A DNA stretch of 29,549 nucleotides from an uncultured Campylobacter sp. (GCA_943913625.1 CALTYW010000009.1:1-29549), one strand, 5' to 3'; shown: positions 1 to 8,971, numbered from the stretch's first letter. The notes: generated by a model from the sequence alone, not told the origin. Made by a program: numbers and translations.

Positions 1-1143
1 GCCGAACAGGTGCACCACGTTGCGCTCGTAGGCGTCCAGGACCTCGGAGTAGTAACCCAGCAGCTGGTCGCCGAGCGCGGCCCACGTCTTGTTCTCCACG
101 GACTTGCGGGCGGCGGCCTGCAGTTCGGCGTGGCGGGCGTCGTCCAGGATCCAGGCGACGGCGTCGGGCAGCTCCTCTTCGAAGGTGACGACGTCGAGCA
201 GCAGGCCGTTGTCGCCGTGCGCGATCAGGTCGATCGGCCCACCGGCGCGCGGCCCGATCGTGGGCACACCGGAGGCCTGCGCCTCCTGGATGGCCTGGCA
301 GAACGTCTCGAATTCGCCGGTGTGCACGAACAGGTCCAGCGAGGCGTACGCGCGGGCGAGCTCCTCGCCGCCGAGCGCGCCGGTGAACACCGCGCGCGGC
401 ATGATCTCCTGCAGGGCGTCGCGCTCCGGGCCGTCGCCGACGATGACGAGCTGGATCGCCGGATCGTCGTGAAGCACCGCAAGCCGCTGCACGCTCTTCT
501 CCGCGGCGAGGCGGCCGACGAAGCCCACGAGCTTTTTGCTTGACGACGGATCCCAGCTCCTCCGCAACACCTCCGAGCGCTTCGCCGGGTTGAATAGCTC
601 GGTGTCCACGCCGCGGCCCCAGTGTCGGACGTTCTTGATGCCGTGGGATTCGAGCTCGCGGATGTATTCGCTCGACGGCGCGAGCGTCATCTCGCTCATG
701 TTGTGGATGGTGCGCGTCCATTCCCACGCCAGGTTGGCCACCATGGGCACGTTGTATTTGGTGGCGAAGCCGGCGACGTCAGTCTGGTACAGCGCGACGG
801 CCGGCACACCCAGCTGGCGCGCGGCGAAGGCGCCCGCCCCGCCGAGCACGAACGGGCTGGCCAGGTGGATGATGTCCGGCTCGAAGTCCGCCAGTGCCGC
901 GGCGACGGTGGTGGTGGGCACGCCGATCGGCAGCGAATCCACCAGCGGGATCATCACCGTGGGCACGCGCACGATGGGAAAACCCAGGTAGTCGGGGATC
1001 TCGTCCTGGAAGTCGCGCGCGCCCGGGGCGACGACCATCGCGTCATGGCCCTCGCGCTTGAGGTGCTCGAGCACCCGAAGGACTGAGTTGGTGACACCGT
1101 TGACGTTCGGCAAAAACGATTCCGCGACAATACCCACACGCAT
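1..1143 (-). CDS. mgtA: GT4 alpha-mannosyltransferase, MgtA-like (3' end beyond window)
   Basis: Family GT4 glycosyltransferase; 381 codons are visible and the frame is still open at the window edge. The N terminus (MRVGIVAESFLPNVNGVTNS) is typical of GDP-mannose-dependent mannosyltransferases. The donor-site E-x7-E motif is present at E279 and E287, followed by a QASGVPTIGPRAGGP stretch. In corynebacteria the homologue beside menD is MgtA, which mannosylates glucuronosyl-diacylglycerol at the cytoplasmic face of the membrane to build lipomannan-type glycolipids; the exact acceptor here is inferred from synteny. The ATG is preceded by AGGGG with a 6-nt gap. It lies 48 bp downstream of the DUF3592 gene across a hairpin, so it may be read through or have its own promoter. 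A PimB-type function is the main alternative. Confidence 0.8.
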   Translation of the reverse strand, partial: MRVGIVAESFLPNVNGVTNSVLRVLEHLKREGHDAMVVAPGARDFQDEIPDYLGFPIVRVPTVMIPLVDSLPIGVPTTTVAAALADFEPDIIHLASPFVLGGAGAFAARQLGVPAVALYQTDVAGFATKYNVPMVANLAWEWTRTIHNMSEMTLAPSSEYIRELESHGIKNVRHWGRGVDTELFNPAKRSEVLRRSWDPSSSKKLVGFVGRLAAEKSVQRLAVLHDDPAIQLVIVGDGPERDALQEIMPRAVFTGALGGEELARAYASLDLFVHTGEFETFCQAIQEAQASGVPTIGPRAGGPIDLIAHGDNGLLLDVVTFEEELPDAVAWILDDARHAELQAAARKSVENKTWAALGDQLLGYYSEVLDAYERNVVHLFG

Positions 1144-1172
1144 AATGGCCCCTACCATGGCAGCTGAAACCG

Positions 1173-1193
1173 AACTCCGGCCCAACCGGAGTT
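1173..1193 (-). terminator. Hairpin between DUF3592 gene and mgtA
   Basis: AACTCCGG and CCGGAGTT form a perfect 8-bp stem around a 5-nt loop and overlap the DUF3592 stop codon. There is no clean U-run on the minus strand, so it may be a weak terminator or attenuator that lowers expression of mgtA. Confidence 0.5.
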
Positions 1194-1626
1194 AAACGTC
1201 GCGTGAATTTTCCAGGTTTGTTTCAGGGATCCAGCGGCTCACCGCGAACCACGCGGCCGCCGCCACGAGCGTGGCCACGGCCAGGGTGCTCAACGCCGGG
1301 CTGAGGGCCAGCGTCCACGCGCGGCCCTCCACCTTCACCAGGTCCGGGTCGGATTTCGCGTATGTCACCCACACCTGCTGGCCCTGCCCCAGGCCGGTGG
1401 GATAGAGCAGGCCACCCTGCGGCGAGACGAGGTTGCCGTCCTCGTCGATGTACTCGATGTAGGTGCGCAGCCGGCTGGTGTCGGTGACGGTGGCGATGCC
1501 GCGGCCGGGGTTGGAATCAATCGAGGCGTCGTTAAGCATCGGCCCCAGCACCATCGCCGCGCAGGCGAGCACCGCGCACGCGTAGAGCGCGAGCACGAGC
1601 TGGTGCGCGCGACGCCGCCACCTCAC
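1192..1626 (-). CDS. DUF3592-like membrane protein
   Basis: Small protein of 144 residues. A transmembrane helix lies near residues 8-30 (LVLALYACAVLACAAMVLGP) and a second near 105-130 (ALSTLAVATLVAAAAWFAV). The region between is extracytoplasmic in character and resembles DUF3592 proteins (TYIEYIDEDGNLV, then GLGQGQQVWVTYAKSDP). Function unknown. The GTG start shares the tetranucleotide GTGA with the menD stop, which indicates translational coupling. It sits between menD and the mannosyltransferase, as in other corynebacteria, and may act in envelope or lipoglycan assembly; that is inference from position only. Confidence 0.75.
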   Translation of the reverse strand: MRWRRRAHQLVLALYACAVLACAAMVLGPMLNDASIDSNPGRGIATVTDTSRLRTYIEYIDEDGNLVSPQGGLLYPTGLGQGQQVWVTYAKSDPDLVKVEGRAWTLALSPALSTLAVATLVAAAAWFAVSRWIPETNLENSRDV

Positions 1627-3242
1627 CGGTTGAGCCTTTGGGCCAGCGCGCGGCGGGTCGTGCGGGTCGTGCGCGCCTCGACGACGGTGATGCCGTCCGG
1701 CTCCGCCTCGCACTCCAGCAGCACCTGGTGCAGCTCCGCGAGCGTCTCGGCGCGGCGGTAGTTGGCGCCGTAACCTCGGGCGATGTCTTCCAACTCGGCG
1801 CCGTGCGGGGTGCCGAAGGCGCGCTCGAAGGCGCCGCGCACCGGGTCCGCGCCGGGCTCCAGGGTTTCGAAGATGCCGCCGCCGTCGTCGTTGGCCACCA
1901 CGATGGTGAGGTTGCCCGGGCGCGGCTCGTCCGGGCCGATGAGCAGGCCGTTGACGTCGTGGAGGAAGGTGAGGTCCCCGATCAGCGCCACGGTGCGCGG
2001 GGCGCGGACCTCGTCCGGCCGCAGCGCCTGGGCGGCAAGTGCGATGCCCACGGCCTGGGAGACGGTGCCGTCGATGCCGGCGGCGCCGCGCGGCGCGTAG
2101 GTGTCCACGCCGTCGAAAGGCATGCCCACGAAGCTGGCGTCGCGCACCGGGTTGCTCGAGCCGAGGACGAACGTGTCCCCCACCGCCAGGGTGTCGCACA
2201 CCGCCGCAGCGACGTGGAGGCCGGTGAAGCCGAACTCCTCGTCCGCAAGCGCCTGGCGCACCGTGTCCGCGCCGACCTCGCCGGCGGCTTCACACACCTT
2301 GATCCAGGTGTCCGTGGGTTGGCCGGTGACGTTGACGCGGGAAGCTCGCACGTCCGGCTGGCCGGTGAACGTGCCGGTGCGGCTGAGCCCGATGACGGTG
2401 ATGTCTGGATCGCTCGTCAGCGCCATCACGTCGCGGTGCAGGGTGGGGTGGCCGACTATAACCAGCTGCTCCGGCTTCGTCGACGCCGCGAAGTCGCCAC
2501 CGTCGTGGGAGATGGACACCTGACTTTGCGCGAAGAAGCGCGCCGCCAGCGGGTGCACCTGGTGGAACGGCGTCGGCGCGCTCGGCTCCGCGATGGTGGG
2601 CACGTGCTCCAGCCCCGGCACCTCCCACGCTTCGTCGCCGGCGACGACCAGGGTGTCGCGGGTGAGGTCAATATCCGCGGCGCCATGATCGGCGATCATC
2701 CCTGACCCACTCATCAACCCAGGGCCTACCCGGCGGCGCGGCTCCCCCACCGGCTCCGGCAAAGTCTCCGGAACCAACGGGGTGTCTAAGGCAACGTTGA
2801 TGTGCACCTGGGGCGCGGAGAAGTCGACCGCGGCGGCGTCCTGCACGGACTGCACCTGCTGGGTTGCGGCGTAGCGGGCGAAAATGCCCTGTTGCCAGAT
2901 GGTCTGCGAGGCGCCGGTGCCCACGAGGCGCTCCGGGCGGTCCGCGGAGACCACCGCGAGCGGGGTGTGGGACATGTGCGCCTCGATCACCGCCGGGTAG
3001 GCGTTGGCCACGGCGGTGCCGGAGGTCATCACGACCGCCACGTGGCGTTTCTGCACCCGGGCGAGGCCAAGTGCTGTGAAGGCTGCGGACCGTTCGTCGA
3101 TACGCATGTGCACCGTGATGTCCCGGCGCGCGAGCAACGCGTACGCGAGCGGCGAGTTGCGCGAACCGGGGCTCATCACCACGTCGGTGCAATGCGCCGC
3201 AACCCGTTCGGCGATGGTGCGGGCGATGTCGAAAGAGGTCAC
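1623..3242 (-). CDS. menD: 2-succinyl-5-enolpyruvyl-6-hydroxy-3-cyclohexene-1-carboxylate synthase
   Basis: Thiamine-diphosphate enzyme of 539 residues that joins isochorismate and 2-oxoglutarate to form SEPHCHC, the first committed step of menaquinone synthesis. The N terminus has the MenD signature SPGSRNSPLAYALL near residue 24, followed by the HMRIDERSAAFTALGLA segment carrying the ThDP-activating glutamate region. The cofactor motif takes the MenD form GDLTFLHDVN at residues 422-431. Length is normal for the family. The start is GTG, overlapping the upstream membrane-protein stop as GTGA; the DUF3592 gene is coupled the same way at the other end. No internal defects are seen. Confidence 0.95.
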   Translation of the reverse strand: MTSFDIARTIAERVAAHCTDVVMSPGSRNSPLAYALLARRDITVHMRIDERSAAFTALGLARVQKRHVAVVMTSGTAVANAYPAVIEAHMSHTPLAVVSADRPERLVGTGASQTIWQQGIFARYAATQQVQSVQDAAAVDFSAPQVHINVALDTPLVPETLPEPVGEPRRRVGPGLMSGSGMIADHGAADIDLTRDTLVVAGDEAWEVPGLEHVPTIAEPSAPTPFHQVHPLAARFFAQSQVSISHDGGDFAASTKPEQLVIVGHPTLHRDVMALTSDPDITVIGLSRTGTFTGQPDVRASRVNVTGQPTDTWIKVCEAAGEVGADTVRQALADEEFGFTGLHVAAAVCDTLAVGDTFVLGSSNPVRDASFVGMPFDGVDTYAPRGAAGIDGTVSQAVGIALAAQALRPDEVRAPRTVALIGDLTFLHDVNGLLIGPDEPRPGNLTIVVANDDGGGIFETLEPGADPVRGAFERAFGTPHGAELEDIARGYGANYRRAETLAELHQVLLECEAEPDGITVVEARTTRTTRRALAQRLNR

Positions 3243-3799
3243 TGCTGCTGCTCCTGCAGGTAGGCGTCGGCGCTGTCGCGCAGCTGGTCCAGGATGTCGC
3301 GGGCGTCGTCGCGGATGTCGCGCGGCGGCTCGAGCGGCTCGGGCTCATCCGGCGGCAGGGTTGCGGTGGGGTTGTCGCGCTCGCCGAAGATGGACGGGAA
3401 CTTCGTGGTGGTCTGGATCGAGGTCTCCACCTGGGTGGTGGTCTGCGTGACCGTCTCCGTCACCGGGGGTTTATTTGCTTCGGCGGCCGCGCCGCGCCAC
3501 AGGAAGAATAGCGACACCGCGGCCACGAACGAGCCGGCGGCGAGGATGCCCAAAAGGATCGTGCCCACGTTGGAGCCGCGCTGGGGCTCGTACTGCTCGT
3601 ATTGCGGCGCCGGCTCGTAGTACGGCTCCTGGTACGCGGGCTCAGCGTACCTGCGGTCCTCGTACGCTGGTTGCTCGTAGCGCTGCTCGTACTGGCGGGA
3701 CTGGTCCGGGAAGTACTGCTTCGGCCGGTCGCGCTTGGGTTCACGCTCAGGCCCGCGCTCAGGCTCAGGGTAGCCGTACTGTCGCGTCTGGTTGTCCAT
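3239..3799 (-). CDS. Conserved small membrane protein upstream of menD
   Basis: Protein of 186 residues that I do not recognise as a named family. The first 75 residues are hydrophilic, rich in Tyr, Glu, Pro and Arg, with repeated Y-E-Q and P-Y/A-Y-x-E units (YEQRYEQPAYEDRRYAEPAY). One transmembrane helix follows at about 80-102 (VGTILLGILAAGSFVAAVSLFFLW). The outer part is Thr/Pro-rich (TETVTQTTTQVETSIQTTTK) and ends in an acidic stretch with a terminal QEQQQ. The predicted topology is cytoplasmic disordered N terminus, single span, external tail. It is coupled to menD by GTGA. A TATCCT element six bases before the ATG suggests a leaderless promoter at this gene. Confidence 0.7.
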   Translation of the reverse strand: MDNQTRQYGYPEPERGPEREPKRDRPKQYFPDQSRQYEQRYEQPAYEDRRYAEPAYQEPYYEPAPQYEQYEPQRGSNVGTILLGILAAGSFVAAVSLFFLWRGAAAEANKPPVTETVTQTTTQVETSIQTTTKFPSIFGERDNPTATLPPDEPEPLEPPRDIRDDARDILDQLRDSADAYLQEQQQ

Positions 3800-3805
3800 G
3801 CGGAC

Positions 3806-3811
3806 AGGATA
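3806..3811 (-). promoter_or_regulatory. Possible -10 of a leaderless promoter for the small membrane gene and menD
   Basis: On the minus strand TATCCT (TANNNT type) ends six bases before the ATG at 3799. That places a transcription start at or next to the start codon. No convincing -35 was found. Confidence 0.35.
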
Positions 3812-3818
3812 AACCGTG

Positions 3819-5408
3819 TTAGAGCACCAACCCGAATACCGGCACAGCGATGAAGTAGGTGGCCAGGGAGATCAGCACAAGGCCGATGAGGTTCAGCCAG
3901 ACACCGGCCTTGATCATCTCGCCCATGGTGACGTAGCCGGAGGAGTACGCGATGGCGTTCGGCGGGGTGGCCACCGGCAGCATGAACGCGCAGGTGGCGG
4001 ACAGCGCCACCGGGATGGCCAACAGCAGGACGTTCATGTCGGTGGCCTCGGTCAGGCCGATGCCCACGGCCACGCCGCCCATGATCGGCAGGAAGGTAGC
4101 TGCCGTTGCGGTGTTGGACGTCAACTCGGTGAGGAAGAGCACCACCGCCGCCACAGCCGCGAGCAACAGGAAGGTCGGCAGGACGGCCAGGCCCTTCGCG
4201 GCCTCACCGATCCACAGCGACAGGCCGGTGGCGGTGAACATGGCGGACAGGGACAGGCCGCCGCCGAAGAGCAGCAGGACGTCCCACGGCATTTCGTTCG
4301 CGGTCTCCCAGTCCAGCAGGCGCTTGCCGTCAGCCTTCGCCGGGATGGTGAACATGAGCAGGCCCGCGATGATGCCCACGATCGCGTCGTCGTAGGGGAA
4401 GTCCCAGCCGAACCGGGTGCGGCCCAGCGGGATGAAGATCCAGGCGAGTGCTGCGAGCACGAAGATCACGCCGACGGCGACCTGCGGGAAGGTCCACGGA
4501 CCGAGTTTCTTAATCTCCTCGTTGATCAGCTCTTTACCACCAGGAATCTGGTCGATCTCAGGTTTGAACACGGTGATCAGCAGCCACCACGCAAGGAAGG
4601 TGAACACGATGGCCACGGGCATGCCCACCAGCATCCATTCACCGAAGCCGATGGTGATGCCGTGGGCCTCTTCCATGTAGCCCTTCAGCAGCGCGTTCGG
4701 CGGAGTGCCGATCAGCGTGCCCAGCGAACCGATAGAGGCCGAGTACGCGATCGCCAGCATCAGCGCGGTGGCGAAGCGCTTCTGCTTATCCATGCCGCCG
4801 ACGGTCTCAGCAGTAAGCATGAGCACGGAGGTGCCGATGGGCAGCATGACCACGGCGGTGGCGGTGTTGGACACCCACATGGACATGAAGCCTGTGGCGA
4901 TCATGAACCCCAAGATGATCCTCTTCGGCGAGGTGCCCACCAGCTTCACCACGTACAGCGCGAGGCGGCGGTGCAGGTTCCACCGCTGCAGGCCAAGCGC
5001 CATGAGGAAGCCGCCCATGAACAAAAAGATCGTGGCAGAGGCGTACGGCGAGGACACGTCCTTGAACGGTGCCACGCCCATGATCGGGAAGATCGCAATC
5101 GGCAGCAGCGCGGTGGCGGCCAGCGGGATCGCCTCCGTCATCCACCACGCGGCCATGAGCACCGTGGTCGCGGCGACGACACGCATCGCCTGCGCGGAGT
5201 ACTCAGTGTCCGCCTTCGCGCCCGGGGAGTTCGCCACCGTATCGGCAGCCCCGGACGGGAAGATGAAGTACACGAGCACCGCTAGAGCGATGCCGGCGAG
5301 CAGCCCGATGAGTTGGCGGCGCCACTCGCCTGGTTCGGGGGATTTGGCCAGGTCGCCTTCAGAGAGCGCGGAGGATTCGTGGGTGACAAGGGTAGACATG
5401 GCGGTCAC
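3819..5408 (-). CDS. DASS/SLC13 family sodium:dicarboxylate symporter
   Basis: Polytopic inner-membrane carrier of 529 residues, many hydrophobic helices. The two family SNT motifs, which bind sodium and substrate carboxylate, are intact at residues 180-182 (WVSNTATAVVML) and 431-433 (LTSNTATAATFLP). This is the inverted-repeat hallmark of DASS transporters. Likely substrates are succinate, fumarate or malate; citrate or sulfate cannot be excluded. It begins 18 bp after the menC stop on the same strand. The start is uncertain: GTG at 5408 has GGGGAG four bases upstream, while ATG at 5399 has the same element 13 bases upstream. Confidence 0.88.
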   Translation of the reverse strand: MTAMSTLVTHESSALSEGDLAKSPEPGEWRRQLIGLLAGIALAVLVYFIFPSGAADTVANSPGAKADTEYSAQAMRVVAATTVLMAAWWMTEAIPLAATALLPIAIFPIMGVAPFKDVSSPYASATIFLFMGGFLMALGLQRWNLHRRLALYVVKLVGTSPKRIILGFMIATGFMSMWVSNTATAVVMLPIGTSVLMLTAETVGGMDKQKRFATALMLAIAYSASIGSLGTLIGTPPNALLKGYMEEAHGITIGFGEWMLVGMPVAIVFTFLAWWLLITVFKPEIDQIPGGKELINEEIKKLGPWTFPQVAVGVIFVLAALAWIFIPLGRTRFGWDFPYDDAIVGIIAGLLMFTIPAKADGKRLLDWETANEMPWDVLLLFGGGLSLSAMFTATGLSLWIGEAAKGLAVLPTFLLLAAVAAVVLFLTELTSNTATAATFLPIMGGVAVGIGLTEATDMNVLLLAIPVALSATCAFMLPVATPPNAIAYSSGYVTMGEMIKAGVWLNLIGLVLISLATYFIAVPVFGLVL

Positions 5409-5426
5409 TGTACTCCCCGCTGCCGC

Positions 5427-6410
5427 CTATTTACCCCCGTTTTTGAGGAATTCCAAACATTTCCGGACGCGCTCAAACCACCATTCGCGGCGTTCGGGGG
5501 TAGCGCGCAAATCGTGGAGCCGGTCCGGGTCGGGGATGGTCCGGGTGATGGCCAGTGAGCCGTCGATAAGCTTGCGCGGCTCGGCGACGTCCTCCGCAAA
5601 CAACCGCTGCGTGGCCAACCCCGCCGCGCGCGAGCCCGTCAGCTTCGCCGCAACAAGCCCCGCATCCATGCCGACGGCGGTGTCCAGCGCGCTCGCGACC
5701 GTGACATCGAGCCCCAGCTTTTCGACGATCCCCCGCAGCCGCCCCACCCCACCCAGCGGCGCAACCTTGCACACCGCCACATCGGCGGCCCCCAGTTCGG
5801 CGACGCGGAACGGGTCTTCGGCGCGACGGATGGATTCGTCCGCGGCGATCGCGGTCCCCACCGTGCCGGCGAGGCGGCGGCGCACCTCGGCTAGCTCCTC
5901 CGCGGTGGCGCAGGGCTGCTCGATGTACTCGAGCTCGCAGACCTCGACAAAGGCGCGAGCGGCCTCGACCGCTTCGTCCACGCTCCAGGCGCGGTTCGCG
6001 TCCACGCGCAGGCGCGCGTCGGGGCGTAGGTGGTGGACCTGTGCGAGGCGCGCGATGTCGTCGTGAAGCGTCTGCCCGGGCTCGGCAACCTTGATTTTGA
6101 AGGTGCGCACCCCGGGGTAGCGCTCGAGCACCGGCGCAATGTCCGCGACTTCGGGGACGGCGGGGACGGTGCCGTTGACCTCGACGGATCCTTCCGCGTG
6201 CGGCAGGCCGGTGAACGCGGCCTCGAGGCCGGAGGCAAGCCAGGCTGCGGATTCGCGCGGGCCGTATTCGACGAACGGGGAGAATTCGCCCCACCCGGCG
6301 GGGCCGTCGATGAGCAGCGCTTCGCGGACCTCGACGCCGCGGAAGCGCACCGCCATCGGCAACGCGACCACGTGGGCGCGCTCGAGGATCTCGTCTGCAG
6401 TGGGGGTCAT
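5427..6410 (-). CDS. menC: o-Succinylbenzoate synthase
   Basis: Enolase-superfamily dehydratase of 327 residues that converts SHCHC to o-succinylbenzoate in menaquinone synthesis. All catalytic residues are visible: the K-x-K pair K105/K107 (TFKIKVAEPG), metal ligands D137 (DANRAW), E164 (EQP) and D191 (DES), and the second acid-base lysine K215 (CKVAPLGG). This combination is diagnostic. The ATG shares one base with the stop of the upstream feoC-like gene (TAATG), so the enzyme is translated directly behind the iron-uptake genes. The next gene is the DASS carrier. Confidence 0.93.
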   Translation of the reverse strand: MTPTADEILERAHVVALPMAVRFRGVEVREALLIDGPAGWGEFSPFVEYGPRESAAWLASGLEAAFTGLPHAEGSVEVNGTVPAVPEVADIAPVLERYPGVRTFKIKVAEPGQTLHDDIARLAQVHHLRPDARLRVDANRAWSVDEAVEAARAFVEVCELEYIEQPCATAEELAEVRRRLAGTVGTAIAADESIRRAEDPFRVAELGAADVAVCKVAPLGGVGRLRGIVEKLGLDVTVASALDTAVGMDAGLVAAKLTGSRAAGLATQRLFAEDVAEPRKLIDGSLAITRTIPDPDRLHDLRATPERREWWFERVRKCLEFLKNGGK

Positions 6411-6736
6411 TACAACCCCGGGCGCTTCGTCAGCACCAGCGCCACCGGGCCTTGCGTCTTCGGCTTGTCAGCGCAGGTCATCCCGTTCGCGGCGGCGGCG
6501 ATGCAGGAATTGCAGTTACCCCCGGCGCACGAGGACCCGAGCTCCTCGAGCGTGAGGTGGCCGGTGCGCTCGAGGTGCCCGATCACGGCGTCGACGGTCG
6601 AATCGGTCAGCCCCGTCGCGCGGCGGATGTCGGCGCGGGATCGCGCGCCCTCAGCGATGGCGGTGACCACCGCTTCCATGGGCTTTTGCTTTTCGACGGC
6701 TTCCCGATCCTGTCCTTTGCGCTTCCGCCCGAACAT
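6410..6736 (-). CDS. feoC: FeoC-like winged-helix protein with four cysteines
   Basis: Protein of 108 residues after feoB. Residues 20-65 form a winged-helix pattern (RSRADIRRATGLTDSTVDAV, then HLERTGHL). A cysteine cluster follows at C70, C75, C78 and C88 (C-x4-C-x2-C-x9-C), as expected for a redox- or iron-sensitive Fe-S site in FeoC-like proteins. FeoC proteins are thought to stabilise or regulate FeoB, or act as small transcription regulators. The feoB stop and this ATG share one base (TGATG), and its stop overlaps the menC start (TAATG). Role assignment rests on position and the cysteine/wing pattern; it is longer than enterobacterial FeoC. Confidence 0.75.
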   Translation of the reverse strand: MFGRKRKGQDREAVEKQKPMEAVVTAIAEGARSRADIRRATGLTDSTVDAVIGHLERTGHLTLEELGSSCAGGNCNSCIAAAANGMTCADKPKTQGPVALVLTKRPGL

Positions 6737-8682
6737 CAGATGAACACCTGCAGCAGCTGGAACGTGCCAACGGCGAGCACCCACGCCAGCGTGAGCTGCC
6801 CGACAAGGCCGATCATTGTCCACTTCCACCCGATCTCTCTGCGCTGCGCGGCGAGTGTGGCCACGCACGGGGTGTAGGCCATGAGGAAGATCATGTACGC
6901 CCACACAGCCGCGATGCCGTGGCCGCCGGAGGTCTGGTCGAAGTCTGCGCGCACGGCCTGCGCGAGGTCGGATTGGCCTTGCTCCTCGGGGGTTTCGTCG
7001 GACGGGTCCTCCAACGCGTAGGTCTGGGCCCAGGTGGAGATCACGGCCTCCTTGGCCAGGAACCCGGTGATCAGCGGGCCGGTGAGCGACCACGAGCCGA
7101 AGCCGGCGGGCTCGAAGACGGGCGCGACGGTGCCGGACACCACGCCGTAGACGGAGTCCTGCGGCGCCAATTCCTCGTCGCCCCAGGAGTGCCCGCCCAC
7201 GGCCGGGGTGGACTGGAGGAACCAGATGACCACCACGGTGGCGACGATGATGCCGCCGGCGGTGTGGAGGAAGCCCTTGAGTCGCTGCCACATCACGGAA
7301 AAGCTCAGGCGCGCGGTGGGCCACTGGTACACGGGCAGGTCGATCACCAGCGGGTCCGAACCCATGGTGCGCCACAGGATGTTCTTCAGCAGCAGCCCCG
7401 CCAAGACCACCAGGGCGATCGAGATGACGTACATCGCGAACACCACCAGGCCGGCGTGGTCCGGGAAGAATGTCTGCGCCAGCATCACGTACACCGTCAG
7501 GCGCGCAGAACACGATGTGAACGGCACGAGCAGGGCGGTCATCCGCCGCTGCTCGGGCGTACCCAGCACGCGCGTCGCGGAGATCGCCGGCACGTTGCAG
7601 CCGAAGCCCACGATGAGCGGGATGAACGCCTTACCCGGCAGCCCGATGGCGCGCATCAGGCGATCCGCCACAACAGCGGCGCGGGCCATGTAGCCGGAAT
7701 CCTCAAGCACCGCCAGGCACAGGAACATCAGTGCCATCAGCGGAACGAACGTGAGCACCATGCCCACGCCGCCGATAAGTCCGTTGATCACCAGCCCGTG
7801 CACGAACGGTGCGGTCAGCCCCACGGCGTTCAGCGCGGATTCGGCCCACGCCGACAGCGGCCCGGTGAAGAACGCGTCCAGGCCGTCCTGCAGCGGCGCC
7901 GCCACCGTGGTGGTGATCTGGAAGACCAGGAACATCGCGAACAGGAACACCAACGGCCCTGCCACGGGGTGCAGGACGACGCGGTCGATGGTTTCGGTGG
8001 CGGAGGCCTGGTTCTCGTCGCGAAGCGTGGCGGCCGCAACGGCGTCGTCGATCCACTCGAAGCGGTCGTCGGCCAGCGCGAACTCGTCGCCCTCCGCTGC
8101 CGCGCGCACAGTGGGCACAGGCTCGAGCAGTTGCTCTGCGACGACACCGGCAACCCCCGCCAAGTCCCTCCTGCGCGGGTCCAGCGCCACGACCGGGATG
8201 CCCAGCTCGCGCTCGAGCGCCGCCGGGTCGACCTCTAAACCCTGGCGCTGCGCCACATCGCCCTTGGTCAGGACGATGACGATGCGGTACGGGTGCTCCG
8301 CAATCTGCGACGCAATATAAAGGCCCCGCGACACATTGGCGGTGTCGACTGCGACCATGATGAGGTCGGGGCGGTCGTGGTCATGCGAAGCGTCGAGAAG
8401 CAGCTCGCGCGTGAGCGCCTCGTCGGGGCTGACCGGGTCGAGCGAGTACGCGCCCGGGAAATCGATGATGTTGTAGCGGGTGGCTTTGTCGGGGCGCCAC
8501 GTGCCGCGGGAGACCTCGACGGTCGTGCCCGGGTAGTTGCCCATCGTGGCCCGCGCGCCGGTCAGCGCGTTGAAGAGCGTGGACTTGCCGGCGTTCGGCG
8601 CGCCGACCAGCGCGATTGTGGGGGTTCCGGGAGGGGCTTGCTCGACGGCAGTACTGCCCCCGCCGTGGCAGTCGGCGCTCAT
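6736..8682 (-). CDS. feoB: Ferrous iron transport protein B
   Basis: Ferrous iron permease of 648 residues: cytosolic GTPase, a linker, then a multi-helix membrane domain. Visible G motifs are G1 GAPNAGKS (27-34), the G2 region GNYPGTTVE and G3 DFPG (74-77). G4 reads TKGD (139-142) instead of the usual NxxD. The membrane part keeps FeoB signatures GFGCNVPAI, PFTSCSARLTVY, GFLAKEAVIST and AYTPCVATLA. The chosen ATG overlaps the feoA stop as ATGA; a longer reading would invade feoA. It acts with FeoA and the FeoC-like protein to import Fe(II). Confidence 0.93.
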   Translation of the reverse strand: MSADCHGGGSTAVEQAPPGTPTIALVGAPNAGKSTLFNALTGARATMGNYPGTTVEVSRGTWRPDKATRYNIIDFPGAYSLDPVSPDEALTRELLLDASHDHDRPDLIMVAVDTANVSRGLYIASQIAEHPYRIVIVLTKGDVAQRQGLEVDPAALERELGIPVVALDPRRRDLAGVAGVVAEQLLEPVPTVRAAAEGDEFALADDRFEWIDDAVAAATLRDENQASATETIDRVVLHPVAGPLVFLFAMFLVFQITTTVAAPLQDGLDAFFTGPLSAWAESALNAVGLTAPFVHGLVINGLIGGVGMVLTFVPLMALMFLCLAVLEDSGYMARAAVVADRLMRAIGLPGKAFIPLIVGFGCNVPAISATRVLGTPEQRRMTALLVPFTSCSARLTVYVMLAQTFFPDHAGLVVFAMYVISIALVVLAGLLLKNILWRTMGSDPLVIDLPVYQWPTARLSFSVMWQRLKGFLHTAGGIIVATVVVIWFLQSTPAVGGHSWGDEELAPQDSVYGVVSGTVAPVFEPAGFGSWSLTGPLITGFLAKEAVISTWAQTYALEDPSDETPEEQGQSDLAQAVRADFDQTSGGHGIAAVWAYMIFLMAYTPCVATLAAQRREIGWKWTMIGLVGQLTLAWVLAVGTFQLLQVFI

Positions 8683-8954
8683 GCGCGGCGGGCCCGCGGG
8701 GCCGGGGCGGTGCCGAGCTCCACCACGATGCGCTTTAAGGTGTTGGCGCACAGCGCGTAGTGGCCGCCGCGGATCTTCACCACCCGTCCCCCGCCGGCGG
8801 TCTTCTGCATGACGGTCACCTCAGCACCGGCGCGCAGCCCCAGCTCGCGCATGCGGCGGTCGAGGGAGGAGTCGACGGTATTGCCGATGTTGCCGGCGAT
8901 TGTGGCGTGGTGGCCCACCGGGACGTCGATAAGCAAAAGCTCCTTGTTAGGCAT
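8679..8954 (-). CDS. feoA: Ferrous iron transport protein A
   Basis: Small cytosolic SH3-like protein of 91 residues, normal FeoA length. It carries the family RMRELGLRAGAEVTVMQ segment followed by GGRVVKIRGGHYALCANTLKRIVV. FeoA is needed for FeoB activity, probably by binding its GTPase or membrane region. It is first in the minus-strand feo-men cluster and is joined to feoB by an ATGA overlap. There is no clear Shine-Dalgarno sequence before the ATG. A candidate DtxR box lies in the short gap to menB, so iron repression is likely. Confidence 0.92.
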   Translation of the reverse strand: MPNKELLLIDVPVGHHATIAGNIGNTVDSSLDRRMRELGLRAGAEVTVMQKTAGGGRVVKIRGGHYALCANTLKRIVVELGTAPAPRARRA

Positions 8955-8971
8955 ACTTCAGTACCATAATC

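Noticed and set aside
3816..5285. A 489-codon plus-strand reading frame opposite the transporter
   Set aside because: It is rich in His, Arg, Gly and Gln and antisense to a clear DASS carrier with intact SNT motifs, so it is a shadow frame.
6919..8238. A 439-codon plus-strand frame opposite feoB
   Set aside because: Its composition is dominated by His, Gln, Arg and Gly, and feoB on the other strand is unambiguous.
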